From positions 1-64,000 of the forward strand of contig JBLRWO010000007.1 in the NCBI GenBank assembly GCA_047921215.1: DNA of 64,000 nt, written 5' to 3'. Under the pieces are notes generated by a model that saw only the letters and a list, made by a program, of their open reading frames with translations, was not told where the DNA came from and did no database searches. This stretch comes from RECM01 sp047921215. GTDB taxonomy: Bacteria; Bacteroidota; Rhodothermia; Balneolales; Cyclonatronaceae. Within the stretch, counting starts at the first letter, position 1; every line of letters begins with the position of its first letter. A program made the position numbers and the translations under genes. Below, piece by piece: positions 1 to 8,260 of the stretch.

Positions 1-276
1 GTGAAGTCGTTAAAGTATATTTATTATAAATAGTTACGATTGAGGATAATGGGGTACATCACTCTTCCCCCAACCTGCTTGCCGGATACGGCATTAAATA
101 TCGTTTTCTGTGTGGTATGAATTGTTAGAATGATAACCTTTTCTAACTTTTTTTCTCAGCGGCGAGCTGACAGGCGCTCCTGAAGGCACTCAGTAATGAT
201 GGCAAATGGGTAAGGAAAAGCAGTATCGTCGGTTGGCGATAGGTTGTCAACAATAGGAATTATATAATTTTTGAGT
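1..276. other. non-coding stretch, nothing recognised
   Basis: No reading frame with recognisable protein character and no RNA fold was seen here. The stretch is AT-rich and lies beyond the terminator of the tRNA-Pro gene; it could hold the 3' flank of a gene outside the window. Confidence 0.4.
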
Positions 277-323
277 AAAAAAAGAAAAGCCCTGTATCAC
301 TATAAGGTATTGTGATACAGGGC
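277..323 (-). terminator. intrinsic terminator of tRNA-Pro
   Basis: A perfect 12-bp inverted repeat (GCCCTGTATCAC at 289-300 and its complement at 312-323, 11-nt loop) lies 10 nt beyond the 3' end of the tRNA. On the minus strand it is followed by a T-rich run (complement of the A-rich bases 277-288). Stem plus U-tract in the tRNA's direction is the standard Rho-independent form. Confidence 0.85.
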
Positions 324-333
324 CTTCTGTTCG

Positions 334-407
334 TCGGGGCGACAGGATTTGAACCTGCGACCCCTTGCACCCCATGCAAGTGCGCTACCGGGCTGCGCTA
401 CGCCCCG
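334..407 (-). tRNA. tRNA-Pro (anticodon GGG)
   Basis: Reading the minus strand gives a 74-nt cloverleaf: acceptor CGGGGCG paired with CGCCCCG, a D-arm with GTAGCGCAGCCCGGTAGCGC, anticodon stem CTTGC/GCAAG with loop ATGGGGT (anticodon GGG at the centre), and a T-arm containing GGTTCAAATCC. Discriminator base is A and CCA is not encoded. The D-arm and anticodon loop are those of bacterial proline tRNAs. It decodes CCC and CCU. Confidence 0.97.
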
Positions 408-662
408 AACAGTTATCGAAAGATTGAAAAAATAGGGATAAATCAATCGAAACTCAATGAGGTGGAGTGTTTAAAAAAATGTCACCCATAGCACGGTCTG
501 GGCGGAGCGGAGTCGAAGGTCGTGTAAGGGGCGCAGCCCATTGCAGGTGTAGACCCCTTTTTACAACAAAACCGTAATATATGTTATTCTCGAACCGGCT
601 TCACCGGTTCACACCCTTCGACTTCAGCCCGCTTCGCGGTCTTGCGCTCTGGGTGACGGGGA
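408..662. repeat. modular palindromic repeat region (family A)
   Basis: No gene. The stretch 490-530 carries a block with GGAGCGGAGTCGAAGG, and 592-662 carries the hairpin GAACCGG/CCGGTTC followed by a block whose complement reads GCGGGCTGAAGTCGAAGG. The same GAAGTCGAA core with flanking small hairpins recurs in this window at 27.5-27.75 kb, 39.3-39.4 kb and 43.1-43.3 kb, so these are members of a dispersed repeat rather than gene remnants. Confidence 0.6.
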
Positions 663-3059
663 TTATTCCCGAAGATTTTGCTCGAACAGTTTGAAGATTC
701 TGCGGTATTGGTCGGCCCAGGAGGCTGGTTCGGTGAAGCCGTGGTCCTCGACAGGGTAGACGGCCAGTTCCCAGTTTTCCTTGCGCAGCTCGATGAGCCG
801 TTGGGCAAGGCGCATAACATCCTGAATCTGCACATTTACATCCACCACGCCGTGGGTGATGAGCAGGGGCGCGCGAAGGCCCTCCGCGAAGTTTATGGGC
901 GACGACCGTGCGTACGACAGCGAATCAAGGGCCGGCGTGTTGAGGATGTTGCTCGTGTAGCCGTGGTTGTAGTGGGCCCAGTCGGTTACCGACCGCAGCG
1001 CCGCGCCCGCACCGAAATAGTCGGGCTCAGTGAACAGGGCCATCAGCGTGATAAAGCCTCCGTACGACCCGCCGTAGATGCCGATACGCTCCGCCGGGAT
1101 ACCATAACCGGCCGTGAGCCAGCGGGATGCGTCCACATAGTCCTGCAGGTCGCGGCCGCCCATGTGCCGGTAAATGGCCGTGCGCCAGTCGCGCCCATAC
1201 CCGGCCGAGGCCCGGAAATCGAGGTCGAGCACCACATAGCCCATATCGGTGAGCATATTGTGAAACATGTACTCGCGGAAATACTGGCTCCACCAGTAGT
1301 GGACGTTCTGCAGATATCCGGCCCCGTGCACGAACAGCACAGCCGACCCGTTCGGGTTCTCCGGACGGTAGATGCGCGCCGGAACGCCGGTTCCCTCGCT
1401 TGCCGGGATTTCGATGATCTCCGGATCGCGCCAGTCGTAGGCCAGCCACTCCTCAGTGGGCGATTCTGTGATCCGACGGGGCTCACTCCGCCGCCCGATG
1501 CCCTGCAGGTACACCTCGGGCGGACGGTTGCTGTAACTGTAGATCATGCCCATCAGGTTTTCCGAGGGATGGAGGTCGACATTGTTGTTCCCGGTGAGGG
1601 TGGTGAGCTTCTCCCGATCTCCGCCGCCAGCCGGCATCCGGTAGTAATGGCGTTCGTAGGGCGACGCCTCACTGCTGCTGAAATAAAAATGACGGCCGTC
1701 TTTCGACAGCTTCGGATTGAATACCTCAAACTCGCCCGATGTAAGCTGTGTAACGGTGCCCGTTGCCACATCCACCGTGTACAGATGGCTGTAGCCTGTG
1801 GTCTCGCTCTGAAACCAGAAACGGCGGTTATCGGGCATCCAGCCCGTGGTGCCCGGCGAGAAACGCCCGCCGATGCCGGGACCGCCGATCCAGGCGTCGT
1901 CGGTCTGACGGTCGAGTACCGACAGGCTGCCATTTTCGGGATCCAGGCGTACAATCCAGCGGTCCTTGTTGTCGTGTGCGGTGATCACCATAACAGCATG
2001 GGCACCATCGCTGCTCCAGTACGGCCCGAAGGGCATCAGATCACGTTTCGATTTGGCCGAATCGACCTCCACGCCCTGTTCACGAAGATAAGCCGGCACA
2101 TCATAGGCACCCGGAACCTGGTGCAGGTCTACCGTTATAACGGTATCGCGCTGCAGGTCGATGATCCGGAATCTGTAGGTGGTCTGAGGGCTGCCAACTT
2201 TCGTGCGGGCGTTCAGATTATCAGCATATCCGTCTTCGGTCACATAGGCATGCACTTCGGTCTGATGCTCCCCTGCCGGTGATTTGGCCAGCCGGAATGT
2301 CACAAAACGCTCGCCCGGACCGATCTGCAACTGCTGTACATTTTCATCGCCGCGGTAAAACGTGTAGGGTTCCTCATGGCGGAGCACCTCCCGTTCCCGT
2401 TCGCGGGCCGCTTCCCTGAGCTCCCTGAGTTCCTTCTGCTCCCTGATGTAGTCGAACAGTTCGAGCTGCTGGTCGATCAGAAACTGCCGCTGGTCCGATG
2501 GCTTCCGCTCTGTGCGTTCGGTTCCGCTGCGGATGTCGGTAATCTGACGAAGCGACGGGCTGTTGATCTCCATCCTGTACAGATTGCCGCCCATGATAAA
2601 TATCACACCCCTGTTATCGGAACTGAATCGGACACTCCCGATACCACCCCGCGTATTGGTGAGGCGGGAAAGCTCGTCGCTGCGGATGTCGTACAGGTAC
2701 ACATCCCCGTTACGGACAAACGCCCGCCTTCGGAAATCGCGGTCGTAGCTATGGGTACCGTGCTGCCAGCCACTGAACCGCGGAGGCAGGGTGCGGCGCT
2801 CACCAGGGCCTACCTGTACAGGCTCACCACCGCCGCGGGGCACCCTGAACAGTGAATCGGCCGGGAAATCGCCGCCCGGATTCCAGTTGAAGTAATAGAA
2901 ATCGCCACGATCGGTCCAGTGCGCATCCGTTGGCCATGCTCCCACCCATGTGCGGTAGTCCTGCATAATCATATCTACGTCTAGTGCTGACTGCTGTGCC
3001 TCTGCCGGGCGGATTAAAAAAAGGATAACAAGGGATGTGGCGATAATCAGGTTCTTCAT
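663..3059 (-). CDS. secreted S9 family prolyl oligopeptidase / DPP-type peptidase
   Basis: A serine peptidase of the prolyl-oligopeptidase clan (S9), expected to trim peptides outside the cytoplasm. The N-terminus MKNLIIATSLVILFLI with AEAQ is a Sec signal peptide. Residues roughly 40-520 form the WD/DPP-IV-like beta-propeller (repeated YLYDI, LYRMEI, HLYTVDV blades). The C-terminal alpha/beta hydrolase domain has the nucleophile motif GGSYGG (Ser about 668 counted from the upstream ATG at 3068), Asp about 743 in VVDVNVQ and His about 776 in EDHGF, so the triad is complete. About 800 residues is normal for the family. I chose the ATG at 3059 because it gives Met-Lys-Asn directly before the hydrophobic core; the ATG at 3068 would add three residues. 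It is monocistronic. Confidence 0.93.
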   Translation of the reverse strand: MKNLIIATSLVILFLIRPAEAQQSALDVDMIMQDYRTWVGAWPTDAHWTDRGDFYYFNWNPGGDFPADSLFRVPRGGGEPVQVGPGERRTLPPRFSGWQHGTHSYDRDFRRRAFVRNGDVYLYDIRSDELSRLTNTRGGIGSVRFSSDNRGVIFIMGGNLYRMEINSPSLRQITDIRSGTERTERKPSDQRQFLIDQQLELFDYIREQKELRELREAAREREREVLRHEEPYTFYRGDENVQQLQIGPGERFVTFRLAKSPAGEHQTEVHAYVTEDGYADNLNARTKVGSPQTTYRFRIIDLQRDTVITVDLHQVPGAYDVPAYLREQGVEVDSAKSKRDLMPFGPYWSSDGAHAVMVITAHDNKDRWIVRLDPENGSLSVLDRQTDDAWIGGPGIGGRFSPGTTGWMPDNRRFWFQSETTGYSHLYTVDVATGTVTQLTSGEFEVFNPKLSKDGRHFYFSSSEASPYERHYYRMPAGGGDREKLTTLTGNNNVDLHPSENLMGMIYSYSNRPPEVYLQGIGRRSEPRRITESPTEEWLAYDWRDPEIIEIPASEGTGVPARIYRPENPNGSAVLFVHGAGYLQNVHYWWSQYFREYMFHNMLTDMGYVVLDLDFRASAGYGRDWRTAIYRHMGGRDLQDYVDASRWLTAGYGIPAERIGIYGGSYGGFITLMALFTEPDYFGAGAALRSVTDWAHYNHGYTSNILNTPALDSLSYARSSPINFAEGLRAPLLITHGVVDVNVQIQDVMRLAQRLIELRKENWELAVYPVEDHGFTEPASWADQYRRIFKLFEQNLRE

Positions 3060-3416
3060 GGCTGGCATGTTCTATGGTTAGATTGTAATAAGTTAGTATC
3101 CGGAAGCGTGGCATAAAGCTACATAATGAGCCGTAAATCACGGTATTTTTTCACATTATTTTACCCGAAGAAGAAGAATATACCCGTAAAAATCCATTTC
3201 CTGATCCCATACACTTTCTGTATCCTTTAAAAGGTTACAGGTGTTATAGGTTACGGATGTTAAAGGTTGCAGATGCTATCCGGCATTTACACGCGTTAAA
3301 TGAGGACCTGACTACATGAGAAGGTTTTACTGATACAGAGATTTCCGTTTTCTGAAACAGTGAATGCCTTTGAAGGCTGGCCCTGTTCCTGATAAAAAAA
3401 GACATACTACATAGAT
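3060..3416. other. divergent intergenic region with a short tandem repeat
   Basis: Separates two divergent secreted-peptidase genes and should hold both promoters. Three head-to-tail 16-bp units occur at 3233-3248, 3249-3264 and 3265-3280 (GGTTACAGGTGTTATA and two variants with 3 to 5 substitutions each). No coding region was seen. Confidence 0.55.
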
Positions 3417-5111
3417 ATGAACAAAATCGGATACATCATCTTGTGGGGCCTGATTTTCAGCTCAATCAGCACGTGCAACCGCCACGGAAGCCCGCCCAAA
3501 AAACTGCCGGAGGTGCTGCCCGAGCAGGCTCTCTCCCCGCAGGATTCCGCCGAAAGCCCTGAAACTTCTCCATTCATTGAGGCACAAAGCGAAGAAATGA
3601 CCGATGGCTACCCGGGGGCGACCGTCCGTTTCCCGGTTACGGGCGACGTGAACGCCCTTATCGTTTTTGTTCAGAGAAGGGACGACCGCTACGAAGACTG
3701 CCGAACTCTCACCGGTTTCAATGATCTCAACGAGCCGCTCTTCAACGACCAGGTACCCTACGGGCGGTGCGCAAACCGGCCGGGCATGACCGACAGCCGT
3801 ATCCCCGGCGGACTTCAGTCCTTCACAGACAATCCGCTCGCCGAATGGCCGGCCAACCTGCCCGACAGCAGCGTGAGAGGGTTCCGTCAGCTGCCGGCCT
3901 GGGCGCCGGACATAATCGATCCGCCGGGCTCGGATGAGATCACATTCGGTTCCCTCACCGACCTCTATCATCGCTATTCAAACGGCACGTTCAATTTCCG
4001 CGGAAAGGTTTGGCCCTGGACCTATATCCCCGAACACGACACGCAGTGGTATCAGGACAATCGTGGTGGCCTGCCCAACGGGCTGGCAAGGCTTAACACC
4101 GAGGTGGTTCGCTTTGTTGATGAACATCACCAGGCAACCGGATTCGCTATCGGGCCCGAAACGTTCGACATGTACACGAACGGCCGGGGGGGACAGATGG
4201 AGCCCGACGGGCAGTTCGACATGGTCATCATCGTGTACCGGTTCAATGCATTCGACAACATTATGACCCGTTACCGCGGTTCATCGGCCATTTCCCATCT
4301 GGGCGGTGTGGGCGGCCAGGGCCTCACACTGGGCGGAATGACCATTTCCGATGATCCGCATCCCGGCAGCTGGTGGGAGAAAAGTTCCGGAGTTGTTGCC
4401 AACGGGTTCTCCCAAAAGATGGTGATGACAGTGATCATGCACGAAATCGGCCACCGGCAGTTCGGCGGTTATCATACCAACGAGAAAAACCTGGACCTGG
4501 CGAACACCGACGCTTACAGCCTTATGGGACATGCCAACAACCACACCTTCAGCGGTCCCGACCGGATCAAACTGAACTGGGCAAATGTTGCCGAACTGGA
4601 TATCAACCGGATCCCGATCAATAATTACGCAGAGGTGACCCTTCACGACGGTAACAATGTCAACTCCGGAAACGAAATTCTCTGGATACGGAACGGGGAT
4701 GACGTTGCCGCGGGCGATTTTATTATTGAGGCACGCATTAAAACCTCCTTCATGGATATGGATTCCCCCGACCTGGGCCACGACGGCGACGGAAAGGATT
4801 ACAGCCTGCCCGGTAACGGCCTCTACATCTACAAGGCACACAGCATCCGGGGGCGAAACGTGCACCGGTACAGCAGCCTTCAAAACGGTTCCCTATCCGG
4901 GCGGCGGAAGTACTTCGGCATCAACGACAGCGAGGTGGTTTTCGGGGAAGGATCGAAACTGCTTCCCTCCACCCGTTTCCCCTTCCGCGTACCTCCGTCC
5001 AACGGGCTGGATGAACAGCTGGAGATAAATCGTATCCGTATCGATGAGGATGCTGGTACTGTTACCTTCCGGGTGATGCGGAATGTGCCGGAAACTGCCG
5101 GTAGTATGTAA
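3417..5111 (+). CDS. M6-like zinc metalloprotease lipoprotein
   Basis: Probable extracellular metalloprotease anchored as a lipoprotein. The signal peptide ends in a lipobox-like SIST-C (Cys20), followed by a Ser/Pro/Glu-rich linker. The gluzincin motif HEIGH lies at residues 342-346, followed by GGYH as possible third-ligand region, then SLMGH and DRIKLNWANV. A 'SxMG ... K ... W' segment after the HExxH is characteristic of M6 (immune inhibitor A-like) proteases. The remainder (about 400-564) looks like beta-rich C-terminal domain. The start ATG is the only one giving the signal peptide. The subfamily call is by motif only. The gene stands alone and is followed by a repeat array. Confidence 0.8.
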   Translation: MNKIGYIILWGLIFSSISTCNRHGSPPKKLPEVLPEQALSPQDSAESPETSPFIEAQSEEMTDGYPGATVRFPVTGDVNALIVFVQRRDDRYEDCRTLTGFNDLNEPLFNDQVPYGRCANRPGMTDSRIPGGLQSFTDNPLAEWPANLPDSSVRGFRQLPAWAPDIIDPPGSDEITFGSLTDLYHRYSNGTFNFRGKVWPWTYIPEHDTQWYQDNRGGLPNGLARLNTEVVRFVDEHHQATGFAIGPETFDMYTNGRGGQMEPDGQFDMVIIVYRFNAFDNIMTRYRGSSAISHLGGVGGQGLTLGGMTISDDPHPGSWWEKSSGVVANGFSQKMVMTVIMHEIGHRQFGGYHTNEKNLDLANTDAYSLMGHANNHTFSGPDRIKLNWANVAELDINRIPINNYAEVTLHDGNNVNSGNEILWIRNGDDVAAGDFIIEARIKTSFMDMDSPDLGHDGDGKDYSLPGNGLYIYKAHSIRGRNVHRYSSLQNGSLSGRRKYFGINDSEVVFGEGSKLLPSTRFPFRVPPSNGLDEQLEINRIRIDEDAGTVTFRVMRNVPETAGSM

Positions 5112-5166
5112 ATATAATAGGGACCAGATTTCAGACACCGGGCATAAGGCATCACCCGTCATGGTG

Positions 5167-5356
5167 AGCACGTAATTTTGCCCCGAACGGGCAACACTGT
5201 TTTTGGATGTGACAAGCAACTTGTTACTGGTAGCACGTAATTTTGACCGTTGCGGGCAACACTATTGGGGATGTGACAGACTTGTCACCGGTAGCACGTA
5301 ATTTTGCCCCAATCGGGCAACACTATTCTGGAGGTGACAAGCAACTTGTCATCGGT
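5167..5356. repeat. three-copy array of a 60-65 bp double-hairpin repeat (family B)
   Basis: Three contiguous copies at about 5167-5230, 5232-5291 and 5293-5356, each beginning AGCACGTAATTTTG. Each contains one hairpin around GCCC..GGGC and a second one GTGACAAG-CAA-CTTGTCAC (decayed in copies 1 and 2), and ends in a CYGGTAGC junction. Further copies occur at 17117-17182 (inside a gene) and at 43262-43385 (inverted). There is no spacer between units, so it is not a CRISPR. A terminator-like role after the M6 gene is possible but there is no T-tract. Confidence 0.85.
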
Positions 5357-5389
5357 AGCGGAGCGGTTTAACCGGCCCTGAAATTAAAT

Positions 5390-5436
5390 TTGACTTTGCC
5401 GGCAAACCATCGTACTATTAATCGTAAAATTACGAT
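5390..5436 (+). promoter_or_regulatory. arsR promoter and ArsR operator
   Basis: TTGACT (5390-5395), 17 bp, TACTAT (5413-5418) matches a sigma70-type promoter. Immediately downstream is the inverted repeat ATCGTAA-AA-TTACGAT (5421-5436), 15 bp before the arsR ATG. A palindrome at the transcription start is where an ArsR/SmtB repressor binds, so autoregulation released by arsenite is the expected mode. The base match is seen; binding is inferred. Confidence 0.65.
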
Positions 5437-5450
5437 ATATCAAATCCTTT

Positions 5451-5786
5451 ATGGAAACAACCCGTATTAATCTGGAAAACAAATCACTGGTAAGAACCGC
5501 CGCCCTGGCCAAGGCGATCGGCCATCCGGTACGCATAGCCATCCTGCAATTTCTGGCCGGCCGGGATGTGTGTATCTGCGGCGACATCACCGATGTTATA
5601 CCGCTGGCCCAGTCCACGGTTTCCCAGCATCTGAAGGTTCTGAAGGAAACCGGCCTCATCAAAGGCGAGGTGGAGGGAGTCAAAAGCTGCTACTGCCTGA
5701 ACCGCGAGGGTCTCGGTGAACTCGAACAGCTCTTTACATCGCTCGTGTCGGAACTTAATGGCACGAAATCGGGATCATGCTGTTAA
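5451..5786 (+). CDS. arsR: ArsR family arsenic-responsive repressor
   Basis: A 111-residue winged-helix repressor of the ArsR/SmtB family. The recognition helix region is QSTVSQHLKVLKETGLI (residues 54-70), preceded by GHPVRIAILQFL. Cys41 and Cys43 (VCICGDI) occupy the position of the arsenite-sensing Cys pair in ArsR helix 3. Extra Cys pairs at 80/82 and at the C-terminus (110/111) could supply further thiol ligands. It starts the arsenic locus, about 200 bp upstream of arsM, and has a palindromic operator directly upstream. Arsenite sensing rather than another metal is supported by the arsM and arsD neighbours. Confidence 0.92.
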   Translation: METTRINLENKSLVRTAALAKAIGHPVRIAILQFLAGRDVCICGDITDVIPLAQSTVSQHLKVLKETGLIKGEVEGVKSCYCLNREGLGELEQLFTSLVSELNGTKSGSCC

Positions 5787-5819
5787 AGGAACTTCACACG
5801 AACAGAATCCGGGTTGCAC

Positions 5820-5935
5820 CCTGGCCTGATCCTATCCTGGCAGGAACCTGATTTGAACCTGATACGATCTTTGCCCGAACAACATTTAAACTGATCCGGG
5901 CCGCATCCGAGCCTGATACGAACCTCATCACAGAT
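5820..5935. repeat. degenerate CCTGAT(ACGA) microrepeats between arsR and arsM
   Basis: The 200-bp gap between arsR and arsM contains at least five imperfect occurrences of a CCTGAT or AACCTGATACGA word (around 5825, 5847, 5857 and 5912, with a CTGATCCG variant at 5891). The period is irregular. It is non-coding and its role is unknown. Confidence 0.4.
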
Positions 5936-5986
5936 CATAATAACCTGGTCATTTCAATCACACCTTAAGAATTGTTACACAAACTT

Positions 5987-6811
5987 ATGAATACAAAGAA
6001 TGCAGACGGCCTGAAAAAACTGGTCATGGAAAAGTACGGCAGTATCGCCGAACAGTCTTTGATTAATGAAACAGCCAACGGTTGTTGCGGCCCGACAGGG
6101 TGCTGCACGACCGACTACGAAGTATTCGCCGACAACTACACCTCCCTTGAGGGATACCAGCCCGATGCAGACCTGGGCCTGGGCTGCGGACTGCCCACAG
6201 AATTCGCGCAGATCAAACCCGGCGACACTGTTGTCGATCTCGGGTCCGGCGCCGGCAACGACTGCTTCGTGGCCCGGCAGATTGCCGGCGAAACCGGGCG
6301 CGTGATCGGCATCGACTTTACGGAATCCATGATCCGCAAGGCCCGGCTCAACGCGCAAAAAATCGGCTTCACGAATGTTGAATTTCAGCAGGGCGACATT
6401 GAGAACATCCCCCTGCCCGACGCCGTTGCCGATGTGGTAGTTAGCAACTGCGTGATGAACCTGGTGCCCGACAAGGTGAAAGCCTTTTCCGAAACATACC
6501 GCATCCTGAAACCCGGCGGACATTTCAGTATATCGGATGTGGTACTCGACGGTGACCTTCCCGAAGCCCTCGTTCAGGATGCCGAACTCTATGCAGGATG
6601 TGTTTCAGGGGCGATCGTAATGGACGACTATCTGAACATCATCCGGGAAGCCGGATTTTCTTCTGTAACGATCCAGAAAAAAAAGCCGATTACCCTCCCT
6701 GATGCTCTTTTGGCAGAATATCTGTCGCCTGAAGCCCTGCTTGAATTTCGCCTGTCGGGCGCCGGCATTTACAGTATAACCGTGTACTCCGATAAAAAGG
6801 AGAAAGACTGA
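5987..6811 (+). CDS. arsM: arsenite S-adenosylmethionine methyltransferase
   Basis: Methylates As(III) using SAM, producing methylated, partly volatile arsenicals. The class I methyltransferase motif VVDLGSGAGNDCF lies at residues 82-94, followed by GIDFTESMI (108-116). The three Cys conserved in ArsM enzymes are visible: Cys67 (LGCGLP), Cys155 (SNCVMNL) and Cys205 (AGCVSGA). An additional N-terminal cluster CCGPTGCC (33-40) is also typical. The 274-residue length is usual. I chose ATG 5987; an in-frame TTG at 5972 would add five residues. It ends 1 bp before the arsD start, so the two are cotranscribed. Confidence 0.95.
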   Translation: MNTKNADGLKKLVMEKYGSIAEQSLINETANGCCGPTGCCTTDYEVFADNYTSLEGYQPDADLGLGCGLPTEFAQIKPGDTVVDLGSGAGNDCFVARQIAGETGRVIGIDFTESMIRKARLNAQKIGFTNVEFQQGDIENIPLPDAVADVVVSNCVMNLVPDKVKAFSETYRILKPGGHFSISDVVLDGDLPEALVQDAELYAGCVSGAIVMDDYLNIIREAGFSSVTIQKKKPITLPDALLAEYLSPEALLEFRLSGAGIYSITVYSDKKEKD

Positions 6812-6812
6812 T

Positions 6813-7226
6813 ATGGAACATCTAACCACAGCCAAATCACTGATTGAAGTTTACGATCCCGCCATGTGCTGCAGTACCGGCGTGTGCGGACCGGATATGG
6901 ATGATTCACTCGCAGATTTTGCAAACGACGTAAAATGGCTTAAGTCGCGAGGTATTGAGGTGATCCGGTACAATCTTGGCCAGGAACCGGAAAAATTCAA
7001 GGAACAGCAGGCCGTGCTGGCCAGACTTAAAACCGATGGCAGCGGGAAAAGAGTCCTTCTGATATGCACCGATCCCGCCTCGAATTTAAAAGAAGTACTT
7101 GAAACCAACGTCAGCGGGAAGATCACACCGATCGAAGGAGTTGCAAATCTCCATGCGGTAAACATAGATCCGGAATTGAGCCCTGGGCATGGGTGGCCAA
7201 TCAGAGTATGTCGGCCACCATTGTAA
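6813..7226 (+). pseudogene. arsD: ArsD metallochaperone fused by deletion to an ArsA fragment
   Basis: Residues 1 to about 70 are ArsD: YDPAMCCSTGVCGP holds the arsenite-binding Cys19, Cys20 and Cys25, followed by the conserved LKSRGIEVIRYNLGQEP block. The ArsD C-terminus is missing. After AVLARLKTDGSG the frame continues as an ArsA ATPase segment (KRVLLICTDPASNL ... VANLHAVNIDPE), lacking the P-loop that normally precedes it. The last residues (after NIDPE) are out of frame with the next ArsA piece. Thus an in-frame deletion joined arsD to arsA. The Cys-bearing ArsD half could still be made and bind arsenite, but it has no ATPase to deliver to. An AAAAGGAG ribosome site precedes the ATG. Confidence 0.85.
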
Positions 7227-7390
7227 ACGATCCGCTGCTGAGGCAGCGGGCTGCGGCCGAGATTCCGCTGCATGAAAAAATGGACAGAGAACACGCAGAT
7301 CGTCTGTATGCCATTCCATGGATTGCGGAAGACCGGGTGCTGGAAACACTTTTAAGGGAAGCCAAACCACAGGAAGGTAAAACGGGGTAA
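7175..7390 (+). pseudogene. arsA: ArsA C-terminal remnant
   Basis: In the frame +2 relative to the preceding piece the translation reads EPWAWVANQSMSATIVNDP, then LLRQRAAAEIP and REHADRLYAIPWIAED. This is the C-terminal segment of the ArsA arsenite-pump ATPase. The middle of ArsA, including the DTAPTGHT signature, is deleted, and the P-loop is gone too. Together with the preceding fragment only about 110 of the several hundred residues of ArsA remain. It ends shortly before a convergent ZIP transporter gene. It is a decayed gene. Confidence 0.85.
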
Positions 7391-7404
7391 TTACTGTAGC
7401 TTCA

Positions 7405-8220
7405 TTATCCCAGTGCCACATCGAGCAGCATCATCACTGCAAAACCGACCATGGTTGCCATGGTAACCATGTCAATATTTGCCTCAATCCGCTGTGACTC
7501 CGGAATCAGTTCTTCAACAACTACGAAAATCATGGCGCCGGCAGCAAAACAGAGGGCATAGGGAAGTATACCCTGCATATTCAATACAAATACAGCCCCT
7601 ATCACCGCCGCTATCGGTTCAACAATACCGGATGCCTGTCCCAACAGAAAGCTTTTTGTCCGCCCCATTCCATCTCGCCTCAACGGCAGAGCCACCGCCG
7701 CCCCCTCTGGGAAATTCTGGAGGCCTATGCCGATAGCAAGCGCTATAGCACCGCCGATTGTAGCAGAAGAGAGATCGGCTGCCACAGCCCCGAAAGCCAC
7801 ACCTACCGCAAGTCCCTCGGGGATATTGTGTAAGGTAATCGCAAGGACCAAAAGTGTACTTCGCTGCCATGATGTTTTAATCCCCTCGCTTTTATCCGGT
7901 GCCAGACCTGGATGAAGGTGCGGGAGGATTCGATCGGTCATTCTCATGAAAATACCACCAGCCAGGAACCCTATGACAGCAGTTAACCAGGGTATCTGCC
8001 CCATCAGTTCTGCCATTTCTATGCCTGGTGCGAGTAACGACCAGAAACTTGCGGCAATCATAACGCCTGCCGCGAAACCAAGCATCGAATCCATGATTTT
8101 GGGATCGACCTTCTTTGTGAAAAAGACAAGGGCAGCTCCTGCCGCTGTCACACCCCACGTGAAAAGCGTAGCCAGCAGTGCCTGGGTGACAGGGCTGTAT
8201 TGTTGTATGAAGTCGATCAT
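7405..8220 (-). CDS. ZIP family divalent metal transporter
   Basis: A 271-residue inner-membrane protein with about eight hydrophobic segments, importing Zn(II) or other divalent metals. The hallmark metal-binding helices are present: HNIPEGLAVGVAFG (TM4) and NFPEGAAVALPLR (TM5), followed by EPIAAVIGA and VVEELIPESQ. The sequence is of the GufA/ZupT type. The usual His-rich loop between TM3 and TM4 is short (HLHPGLAPDKSEG). It converges with the arsenic locus; a functional link is not shown. The small gene 40 bp upstream is on the same strand. Confidence 0.93.
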   Translation of the reverse strand: MIDFIQQYSPVTQALLATLFTWGVTAAGAALVFFTKKVDPKIMDSMLGFAAGVMIAASFWSLLAPGIEMAELMGQIPWLTAVIGFLAGGIFMRMTDRILPHLHPGLAPDKSEGIKTSWQRSTLLVLAITLHNIPEGLAVGVAFGAVAADLSSATIGGAIALAIGIGLQNFPEGAAVALPLRRDGMGRTKSFLLGQASGIVEPIAAVIGAVFVLNMQGILPYALCFAAGAMIFVVVEELIPESQRIEANIDMVTMATMVGFAVMMLLDVALG

Positions 8221-8260
8221 AAATGATTTTCCATTTTGGCAGAGAAATGAATTCGTAGCA

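Noticed and set aside
678..2282. Long open frame of 534 codons on the plus strand, opposite the S9 peptidase
   Set aside because: It is antisense to a gene with complete catalytic motifs, its text is rich in His/Arg/Val without domain character, and it has no signal or family match.
5167..5356. Possible CRISPR array
   Set aside because: Units are contiguous with no unique spacers, differ from each other by many bases, number only three, and no cas gene is present.
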